Shown piece after piece: positions 6,679 to 11,608 of a stretch of DNA of 11,608 nt. The DNA comes from DASPUH01 sp035622975 (GTDB lineage Bacteria; Chloroflexota; Limnocylindria; Limnocylindrales; CSP1-4): NCBI GenBank assembly GCA_035622975.1, contig DASPUH010000021.1, positions 1-11,608 of the forward strand, in the 5' to 3' direction. A model generated the notes under the pieces. It was not told where the DNA came from. It did no database searches and worked only from the letters and a program-made list of their open reading frames with translations. Positions within the stretch are counted from its first letter, which is position 1, and the number at the start of each line of letters is the position of its first letter. A program made the position numbers and the translations under genes.

Positions 6679-7686
6679 TCAGAAACGCGCGCCGACGAAG
6701 CGGACGAGGTCCGCGACCCGACAGCTGTAGCCCCATTCGTTGTCGTACCAGGCGATGACCTTCACGAAGTCGCCGCCCATGACCATGGTGCAAGCACTGT
6801 CGACGATCGACGAGCGGGCATCGCCGCGGAAGTCGCTCGAGACGAGCGGCTCGTCGCTGACGCCCAGGATGCCGGCCAGCGGTCCGGCCGCCGCCGCGCG
6901 GAAGGCCTCGTTGAGGGCCTCTACGCTCGTCGGCCGCTCCAGCTCGGCGGTGAAGTCCACGACGCTCACCGTGGGCGTCGGGACGCGCAGGCTGAAGCCG
7001 TCGAACTTGCCCTTCAGGTCGGGGATGACGAGCGACAGGGCGCGGGCCGCGCCGGTCGTGGTGGGGATGATGTTGAGGGCGGCCGCCCGGGCGCGCCGCG
7101 GATCCTTGTGCACCACGTCCAGGATGCGCTGGTCGTTGGTGTACGAGTGGATCGTGTTCATCAGGCCGCGCTTGATGGTGTAGGCGTCGTGGACCACCTT
7201 GACCGTCGGCGCAAGGCAGTTGGTGGTGCAGCTGGCGTTGCTGATCACGTGGTGCCTGGCCGGGTCGTAGGTCGCCTCGTTGACGCCCAGCACGATCGTC
7301 ACATCCTCGTGGCTCGCCGGCGCGCTGATGATCACCTTGCGGGCCCCGGCGGTGAGGTGGGCCGCGGCCTTCGTGGCGTCGGTGAACTTGCCGGTCGACT
7401 CGACCACGATCTGCACGCCCAGGTCGGCCCACGGCAGCTCGGCCGGCTCCTTGACCTGCAGGGACTGGATGCGATGGCCGTCCACGAGCAGCGCGTCATC
7501 CGTGTGGCTGACCTCGCCGCTGAACGCGCCATACGTGGAGTCGTGCTTGAAGAGCAGCGCGTTGGTGGCCGTATCGACGAGATCGTTGACGGCTATGACC
7601 TCGGCCTCGGGCACGCGCTCGATGAGGGCCTTGAGCGTCTGGCGGCCGATGCGGCCGAAGCCGTTGATGCCGACTCGGATGGTCAT
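6679..7686 (-). CDS. gap: Glyceraldehyde-3-phosphate dehydrogenase, type I
   Basis: Oxidises and phosphorylates glyceraldehyde 3-phosphate to 1,3-bisphosphoglycerate. It is 335 residues. The N-terminal Rossmann motif is NGFGRIGR (8-15); Asp35 in AVNDL favours NAD over NADP. The catalytic Cys153 lies in SNASCTTNCLAP, and His180 in NTIHSYTNDQ. The final region WYDNEWGYSCRVADLV is typical. I chose the ATG at 7686 because AGGAGG lies about 10 nt upstream and because it gives the family's usual MTIRVGINGFGR opening; the frame is open to an ATG at 7764 but those residues are unlike GAPDH. It is second in the glycolytic block, 79 nt after the ROK kinase, the largest gap within the block. Confidence 0.99.
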   Translation of the reverse strand: MTIRVGINGFGRIGRQTLKALIERVPEAEVIAVNDLVDTATNALLFKHDSTYGAFSGEVSHTDDALLVDGHRIQSLQVKEPAELPWADLGVQIVVESTGKFTDATKAAAHLTAGARKVIISAPASHEDVTIVLGVNEATYDPARHHVISNASCTTNCLAPTVKVVHDAYTIKRGLMNTIHSYTNDQRILDVVHKDPRRARAAALNIIPTTTGAARALSLVIPDLKGKFDGFSLRVPTPTVSVVDFTAELERPTSVEALNEAFRAAAAGPLAGILGVSDEPLVSSDFRGDARSSIVDSACTMVMGGDFVKVIAWYDNEWGYSCRVADLVRFVGARF

Positions 7687-7765
7687 CGCGGTAGAACCTC
7701 CTGGGGGATGGGAGCGACTCGAGTGTGGGGTGGCGCGGGAAGCCGGAAAAGCGTCATCGGTCATC
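7687..7765 (-). promoter_or_regulatory. Leader between the ROK kinase and gap, with a strong ribosome binding site
   Basis: The 79 nt hold AGGAGG about 10 nt before the gap ATG, the strongest ribosome binding site in the glycolytic block. They also contain the 8-bp palindrome ACTCGAGT. I see no clear -35/-10 pair, so a separate gap promoter is possible but not supported. Confidence 0.4.
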
Positions 7766-8824
7766 TCATGAGGGGCTGTTCGGCCGCAACGCCAGCAGCG
7801 GCACGGCCCCGGCCAGGCCTACGTCGTCTCCGAGGGCGGCTGCCACGATGCGGGTCCGGCCGGCCACGACGCGGAAGGCGAGAGCGGCGACGGCCTCCCT
7901 GGCCGGCGCCAGCCAGCGTTCACCCTGGGCCCGGGCGAGGCCGCCACCGATGACCACGAGATGGGGCGTGAAGACGTCCACCAGGCCGACGAGGGCAGCG
8001 GCGAAGCCACGTCTGGCGCGGCCCATGATGTCGGCCGCCGCCGGGTCCCCGGCCTCCTCGGCCTGCGCCACCAGGCGCGCGTCGATCTCCTCCGGCATCC
8101 CCGGCGACCGCTCCCGGCGGGCCGCGATCGAGATCAGGCCGGGGGCGTCGCCGGCTGCGATCCGCTCCCGTGCCCGGGCGGCGATGCCGCTGCCGGATGA
8201 GACGGCCTCCAGGTGACCGCGCGCCCCGCAGCCGCAGAGGGGCCCGTCGAGCTCGACCAGGACGTGGCCCAGCTCACCGGCGAGACCGTCCGGTCCGCCG
8301 AAGAGGCGACCCCCGGCCACGATCGCTCCGCCGATGCCCGTGGACACGGTCAGGTAGAGGAAATCGTCCTCGCCCCGGGCGCTGCCGAAGGCCCGCTCGG
8401 CGAGCGCGGCCACGTTGGTGTCGCGCTCCATGACGACGTCGAGGCCGGTCGCCCGGGCCAGGGCGTCGCCGAGGTGGAGGTCGTGGAACGCACGGCCCAG
8501 GTTGGGCGGCTCAAGGAGCGTCCCGCTGGCCGCGTCGAGCGGCCCGGGGGCCGATACACCGAGGCCCCCGAGCGGCCTCGCCACGACCGCCGGGTCACGA
8601 CGGACGGACGCCAGCGCCGCGACGCAGGCGTCGACCACCGCGGACGGGCCGGCGAGCACCGGGGTGGGACACGTCTGACGAGCCAGGACCGTCCCGTCGG
8701 CTGCCACGACCGCAACGCGGATGCGGCTGGCTCCCAGATCGAGCGCCAGGACCGCCGTCGTTTCGGATGGCCGATCCGGGCGCGCTGGGGCCACCGCCTG
8801 CGGCCACGCCGCCTCGACCATCAT
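7766..8824 (-). CDS. ROK-family sugar kinase, probably glucokinase
   Basis: ATP-dependent phosphorylation of a hexose, most likely glucose, to the 6-phosphate. It is 352 residues. The phosphate-binding motif DLGASRIRVAV begins at Asp29. The catalytic Asp135 is in ERDTNVAA, followed by the ROK signature around TGIGGAIVAGGRLFGGPDG and GELGH (184-188). The zinc site, usually CxCGxxGCxE, reads CGCGARGHLE (197-206), so the third cysteine is His204; His187 is also present. There is no N-terminal helix-turn-helix, so it is a kinase and not a NagC/XylR-type repressor. About 22 non-conserved residues precede the domain. The start is the doubled ATG at 8824/8821, just downstream of a -10-like element, with no ribosome binding site. 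Placement just before gap-pgk-eno supports a glycolytic role; glucose specificity is inferred. Confidence 0.93.
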   Translation of the reverse strand: MMVEAAWPQAVAPARPDRPSETTAVLALDLGASRIRVAVVAADGTVLARQTCPTPVLAGPSAVVDACVAALASVRRDPAVVARPLGGLGVSAPGPLDAASGTLLEPPNLGRAFHDLHLGDALARATGLDVVMERDTNVAALAERAFGSARGEDDFLYLTVSTGIGGAIVAGGRLFGGPDGLAGELGHVLVELDGPLCGCGARGHLEAVSSGSGIAARARERIAAGDAPGLISIAARRERSPGMPEEIDARLVAQAEEAGDPAAADIMGRARRGFAAALVGLVDVFTPHLVVIGGGLARAQGERWLAPAREAVAALAFRVVAGRTRIVAAALGDDVGLAGAVPLLALRPNSPS

Positions 8825-8833
8825 GTCGGCCCG

Positions 8834-8842
8834 ATCGTACCA
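8834..8842 (-). promoter_or_regulatory. Extended -10 promoter element for the ROK-gap-pgk-eno block
   Basis: On the minus strand TGGTACGAT (8842-8834) fits an extended -10, TGnTAnnnT. The expected transcript start is near 8827-8824, at or within about 3 nt of the first ATG. No -35 box is evident. It sits downstream of the hairpin ending the previous unit, as expected for a new transcript. Confidence 0.45.
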
Positions 8843-8898
8843 TCCGCGCCCCTGCCGACCGATCCGGGCGGCCCCGGGGCGCCTGCCGCGGCCTGAAC

Positions 8899-8934
8899 GA
8901 ACGGGACCCCGGCCGCGTGGCCGGGGTCCCGTTC
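8899..8934 (-). terminator. Strong hairpin ending the zinc-ribbon transcript
   Basis: A perfect 16-bp inverted repeat: arms at 8899-8914 (GAACGGGACCCCGGCC) and 8919-8934, with a 4-nt loop. It lies 21 nt past the stop of the zinc-ribbon gene and before the ROK promoter, so it separates two minus-strand transcripts. On the minus strand it is followed by GTTCAGG, not a U-run, so it is a terminator lacking a U-tract or an RNA 3'-end stabiliser. Confidence 0.7.
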
Positions 8935-8955
8935 AAGAGGCTTCTTGGCGAGTGC

Positions 8956-9096
8956 TCAGCCGCCGATCTTGAAGACCTTGGTACCGCACACCGGGCAGGT
9001 CCCCTGAAGCGCGGGCTTGCCGTTCTTCATGGTGATGTGCTGGGCGTTCTTGACTTCGCGCTTGGCCTTGCACTTGACGCAGTAGGCCTCGGCCAT
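8956..9096 (-). CDS. Small zinc-ribbon protein, DUF5679-like
   Basis: A 46-residue protein with two CxxC knuckles, CVKC (6-9) and CPVC (34-37), which should bind one zinc ion as a minimal zinc ribbon. Between them is the basic strand region KNAQHITMKNGKPALQG. It resembles the short DUF5679 proteins seen in Chloroflexota and Actinobacteriota, whose role is unknown; the fold also recalls small ribosomal zinc proteins, but it does not match bL33 or bL36. The start is firm: AAAGGAGG lies just upstream of the ATG at 9096. It begins 83 nt after the uridine phosphorylase stop and ends 21 nt before the strong hairpin. Strong translation signals and its own terminator suggest it is well expressed. Confidence 0.88.
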   Translation of the reverse strand: MAEAYCVKCKAKREVKNAQHITMKNGKPALQGTCPVCGTKVFKIGG

Positions 9097-9179
9097 CCCA
9101 TCTCCTCCTTTCCGGCTCACGCCGGGGTGTCGGGTGGCGGTCCGGAGCGTCTGCCCGGCTCCGCCGTGTCGCGGGATCT
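9097..9179 (-). other. Spacer between uridine phosphorylase and the zinc ribbon
   Basis: The 83 nt hold a weak hairpin (CGGAGC at 9143-9148 pairing with GCTCCG at 9158-9163, 9-nt loop) and the zinc-ribbon ribosome binding site (AAAGGAGG). No promoter stands out, so the zinc-ribbon gene may be read from the uridine phosphorylase promoter. Confidence 0.35.
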
Positions 9180-10034
9180 TCAGGACGCCATGGCTGGCGC
9201 CCATAGTGACGGTCGCCATGCGGCCGCACCGGCCGCACGCGTCGCCTCGTCCATCTCGGCCAGGATGCCCAGTGCCTCCAGGCCGGTCTCGATACAGGCC
9301 GCTTCGGCCTGCTCCTGGGCAGCGCCCTGGACGAAGCGTCCAGTGGTGCGCTGTGCGTACGCCGCGCAGACTACCCCGGCCCGGCAACCGGCGAGGCCGG
9401 CCAGCACGAGGAGCGCCGACGCTTCCATCTCGAAGTTCAACACACCCTGGCGCGCCATGTCGGCCGCCAGGTCCGGGAAGCGGATCGGCAACCGGGCGAC
9501 GGGTCGGCCCTGGGGGCCGAAGAAGCCGGGGGCCGTGGCCGTGATGCCGACGTGAGCGGTGTGGCCCAGGCGGGCCGCCGCTTCGACGAGGGCTGCCACG
9601 GCGGCGTAGTCGGCCACCGCCGGATAGCCGTCCCCGACGAAGTAAGCCGTCGTCGCCTCCAGCCGGACGGCGCCCTTGCTGATGACGAGGTCGCCGAGCG
9701 CGATGTGTTCCTGCAGGACGCCGCACGAGCCGACGCGGACGAGGGTGGGCCGCTCTGTGATGGCCAGGATCTCGGCCATCACGATCTCCATGTTGTCGGC
9801 CCCGATGCCGGTCGACACGACGGACACGCGGCGGCCCCGAGATCGGCCAGTGACCGAGGCGAACTCGCGGTGCTGGCGGTGGAACTCCACCCGCTCGAGG
9901 CGGGTGGCGATCCGTTCGACCCGCTCGGGGTCACCGGGGAGGAGGATGTACTCGGCCAACTCGCCTGGAGCGAGGCCGATGTGGTACTGGCGGTCAGTGT
10001 CCGGGAGCGCGACGCGGGGGTCCGCGTTCGGCAA
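9180..10034 (-). CDS. udp: Uridine phosphorylase (nucleoside phosphorylase family 1)
   Basis: Phosphorolysis of uridine to uracil and ribose 1-phosphate, for pyrimidine salvage in the cytoplasm. It is 284 residues, slightly longer than the ~253 of E. coli Udp. Family marks are YHIGL (17-21), the phosphate-binding LLPGDPERV (Gly34, Asp35, Arg38), Arg100 in VRVGSCG, and the ribose-contacting Glu204 in FEMEASALL. The uracil-selecting Gln/Arg pair appears to be Gln175 and Arg177 in FFGPQGRPV, and AQRT (227-230) stands where purine enzymes have their Asp motif, so uridine is favoured over purine nucleosides. I chose the TTG at 10034, which has GAGGGA just upstream; no better start lies near the conserved YHIGL. 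It has its own promoter. Exact substrate range is inferred. Confidence 0.92.
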   Translation of the reverse strand: MPNADPRVALPDTDRQYHIGLAPGELAEYILLPGDPERVERIATRLERVEFHRQHREFASVTGRSRGRRVSVVSTGIGADNMEIVMAEILAITERPTLVRVGSCGVLQEHIALGDLVISKGAVRLEATTAYFVGDGYPAVADYAAVAALVEAAARLGHTAHVGITATAPGFFGPQGRPVARLPIRFPDLAADMARQGVLNFEMEASALLVLAGLAGCRAGVVCAAYAQRTTGRFVQGAAQEQAEAACIETGLEALGILAEMDEATRAAGAAAWRPSLWAPAMAS

Positions 10035-10054
10035 GGCCGTCCCTCACTCGTGCT

Positions 10055-10072
10055 CGGCCCGGAGGCGGGCCG
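10055..10072 (-). promoter_or_regulatory. Hairpin at the expected 5' end of the udp mRNA
   Basis: CGGCCCG (10055-10061) and CGGGCCG (10066-10072) form a 7-bp stem with a 4-nt loop, starting almost exactly at the predicted transcript start. It may protect the mRNA 5' end. It does not cover the ribosome binding site. Confidence 0.35.
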
Positions 10073-10077
10073 TGGCG

Positions 10078-10107
10078 AGGATAAAGCGGCCTCCGCACGA
10101 GCGTCAA
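10078..10107 (-). promoter_or_regulatory. Sigma70-type promoter of udp
   Basis: On the minus strand, TTGACG (10107-10102) and TATCCT (10083-10078) are separated by 18 nt, close to the housekeeping consensus. The expected transcript start is near 10071, giving a leader of about 37 nt before the TTG start. It is the best full promoter in the window and lies in an AT-richer dip between two genes. Confidence 0.7.
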
Positions 10108-10124
10108 GCGAACGGCGGCCGCCC

Positions 10125-10138
10125 CCGAGCGCGCTCGG
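10125..10138 (-). terminator. Palindrome after the OB-fold protein, possible terminator
   Basis: The perfect palindrome CCGAGCGCGCTCGG lies 6 nt past the stop of the OB-fold protein and upstream of the udp promoter; GGCGGCCGCC (10114-10123) follows. The position suits a terminator, but there is no U-run and the stems leave little loop. Confidence 0.3.
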
Positions 10139-10144
10139 CGCCGC

Positions 10145-11608
10145 TCATGACACCGGTGGGGCGCCTGGCGGCTCCCCGGCGGCGATAGGGCCGATGGCCC
10201 GGAGACGGTCCCGGATGCGGCGTCGCGTGCCCCGAGCGACTCGCCGGGGCGACCGCCACGCCGCCCTGGCGAAGAGCAGGAGCAGCGCGGCGGCGGCCAG
10301 GAGGGCAGCGGCGTCCACCCCGGCGGACATGGCGGGCTGGACGGCCAGGGTGGCGGCGCCGTCCTGAGCGGCCTCCCCCGCGGGCGGGGTCGCCGTGGCC
10401 GCAGGGTCGGCGCCGGGCGGCTGCGCGGCATCCGGATCGCCCGCCACGGTGAGGTCGGCCATGGCCCGCAGCTCCAGCTCCACCGCGCCGCCGCGCGCCA
10501 CCGTGACCCGCGCGACCAGGGTCACAACCGTACCCGCCGCCATCGCGGGCGATGCGGCCGCCTCTGCGGGGAGGCGTACCGTGGCTTGCGCCGTGCCGTC
10601 GTCAAGGGTGAGCTGCGTTTCGTCCGCCGCCACGATCACGCCCCCGACCCGCACGAGGCGACCCAGCAGGGCGGGCAGGTCGGCGAGATCGGCATCGACC
10701 GGTTCGCCCGGCGGGGTGCTCCTCACAACGCCGGCCGGTGCCGTCAGGACCGAGGCGCTGCTGGCCGGCCGCCGGAGGACGACGAGGTCGGAGGGGCCGC
10801 GGAGCATGACGTACGACTCCGCGTCCGCCGCGCCCGTGGCCGGCGGCCGGGCGATGCCAGTGACCGCCACGCGGCTGCCGGGGACGAAGCGCGCGGCGGA
10901 TACGGCGGCCGCGCTCCCGGCCCCGACCGACAGGCGCGAGCCGTCGCCGAGCCGGAGCTCACCGCGCCAGCTCGTGGCACTGCGCCGCACGGCCGAGACC
11001 GTGCCGACCGCGACCACCAGCGCCCAGCGGGCCCCCGTCGTCAGCGGAGCATGGGTGATCGGCCGCGGCTGCACCACCGCGCCGGAGGGCACGGCCACGG
11101 GAGCGGCATCCGCGCCCAGTTCGGGCGCGCCGAGGTAGTGCCCGAGCGTCCCGCTCACGCGGACCGATCGGCCGACGGCCGGGAGACGCACCCCCGGCGG
11201 GACACGGACGAGGATGGCCCCCGACCGGTCCTGGAGCGTGAACCGACGCTGATCGACGCCCCATAGCGCGCCCGCGGAGGTGACGACACCTTCGACGATG
11301 GCGTGCTGGCCGGTCTGCGTCACGCTGGCGATGGGGCTGGCCGCCTGACCCGAGGCGCTGGGGACGGGACCGGAGGCCGAGGGGACCGGCGTGGGCGCCG
11401 GGACCACGGCCGTGACATCCGAGCCGTCGCGAAGATACAGGCGATAGCCGCCCGTCGCGCCGCTCGAGGCGTGCTGGCCCAGGACCCCCGTGAGGCCCAC
11501 GGTCGACCCGCGCCGGAGCGCCTCCCGGGAGATGCCGGTGGCCGTGCCGACCACCACCCGCAACGCCCCGGTGCCATCGTCGACCAGGACCGAGAAGCCG
11601 TCGGAGAG
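10145..11608 (-). CDS. C-terminal part of a large exported, membrane-anchored protein with OB-fold-like modules
   Basis: The frame is open to the right edge, so the 5' end is missing; 487 residues are visible. Counting from the edge, about four OB-fold-like beta modules are seen: residues 1-67 (GSTVGLTGVLGQ, YRLYLRDGSDV), 100-165 (VEGVVTSAGALW, FTLQDRSGAILVRV, VRVSGTLG), 195-280 (LRLGDGSRLSV, SRVAVTGIARP) and 315-390 (LVRVGGVIVAAD, LTLDDGTAQATVRL). A Pro/Ser/Ala linker with PVPSASG twice separates modules 1 and 2, and an Ala/Pro-rich stalk (391-425) precedes a transmembrane helix near 430-450 (AALLAAAALLLLFARAAW) and a basic tail (RSPRRVARGTRRRIRDR). This predicts an extracellular protein anchored at its C-terminus, with the tail in the cytoplasm. 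The ligand is unknown; such modules may bind nucleic acid or sugars. The missing N-terminus is needed to name it. Confidence 0.75.
   Translation of the reverse strand, partial: LSDGFSVLVDDGTGALRVVVGTATGISREALRRGSTVGLTGVLGQHASSGATGGYRLYLRDGSDVTAVVPAPTPVPSASGPVPSASGQAASPIASVTQTGQHAIVEGVVTSAGALWGVDQRRFTLQDRSGAILVRVPPGVRLPAVGRSVRVSGTLGHYLGAPELGADAAPVAVPSGAVVQPRPITHAPLTTGARWALVVAVGTVSAVRRSATSWRGELRLGDGSRLSVGAGSAAAVSAARFVPGSRVAVTGIARPPATGAADAESYVMLRGPSDLVVLRRPASSASVLTAPAGVVRSTPPGEPVDADLADLPALLGRLVRVGGVIVAADETQLTLDDGTAQATVRLPAEAAASPAMAAGTVVTLVARVTVARGGAVELELRAMADLTVAGDPDAAQPPGADPAATATPPAGEAAQDGAATLAVQPAMSAGVDAAALLAAAALLLLFARAAWRSPRRVARGTRRRIRDRLRAIGPIAAGEPPGAPPVS

Noticed and set aside
5129..6730. 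Long plus-strand open frame (533 codons) opposite eno and pgk
   Set aside because: Antisense shadow of conserved glycolytic genes with low-complexity composition.
6671..7432. Upstream extension of the pgk frame inside gap
   Set aside because: The frame is open, but the residues are unlike any kinase and lie within conserved gap; pgk has its standard start at 6670.
7687..7764. 26-residue N-terminal extension of GAPDH from an ATG at 7764
   Set aside because: The strong AGGAGG site and the conserved MTIRVGINGFGR opening fix the start at 7686.
1..11608. A new defence, mobile or biosynthetic system
   Set aside because: I looked for transposases, integrases, toxin-antitoxin pairs, nucleases, reverse transcriptases and tRNA-linked insertion signs on both strands and saw none; nearly every gene has a clear housekeeping identity.

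Overview
The window is GC-rich bacterial chromosome with ordinary housekeeping genes, packed tightly and mostly on the minus strand. GTG and TTG starts are common, and stop/start overlaps suggest translational coupling. The gene content fits a free-living member of the Chloroflexota, perhaps the Limnocylindria: a short DUF5679-like zinc ribbon, a ROK-type glucokinase ahead of gap-pgk-eno, and alanine/lysine/proline-rich protein tails. This placement is an inference from gene style, not a phylogenetic result; a high-GC relative of the Actinobacteriota is the main alternative.

Layout, read along the minus strand from the right edge. (1) 11608-10145: C-terminal part of a large exported, membrane-anchored protein with about four OB-fold-like modules. 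(2) 10034-9180: uridine phosphorylase with its own sigma70-type promoter. (3) 9096-8956: 46-residue zinc ribbon, ending in a perfect 16-bp hairpin. (4) 8824-3574: glycolytic block of ROK glucokinase, GAPDH, phosphoglycerate kinase, enolase and a four-helix membrane protein of unknown function; the last three are separated by 8 nt or overlap by 4 nt. (5) 2429-1: VOC-fold protein, elongation factor 4 (LepA), and the start of another membrane protein that runs off the left edge. The only convincing plus-strand gene is ribosomal protein bS20 (2583-3311). It is divergent from the VOC-lepA operon across a 153-nt double promoter and convergent with the glycolytic block.

The glycolytic block would phosphorylate glucose and carry triose phosphate to phosphoenolpyruvate. 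The bS20 and VOC-lepA units both serve translation and share a control region. No tRNA, rRNA, CRISPR array, insertion sequence or phage gene was seen, and no gene-free stretch exceeds 300 nt; the longest is 262 nt at 3312-3573.

I found no new multi-gene system. The points most worth a second look are the 145-residue Ala/Lys/Pro tail on bS20, the coding-like in-frame stretch after its stop codon, the divergent promoter with a 9-bp inverted repeat, a probable leaderless start for the glucokinase, and the two unknown membrane proteins coupled to lepA and eno.
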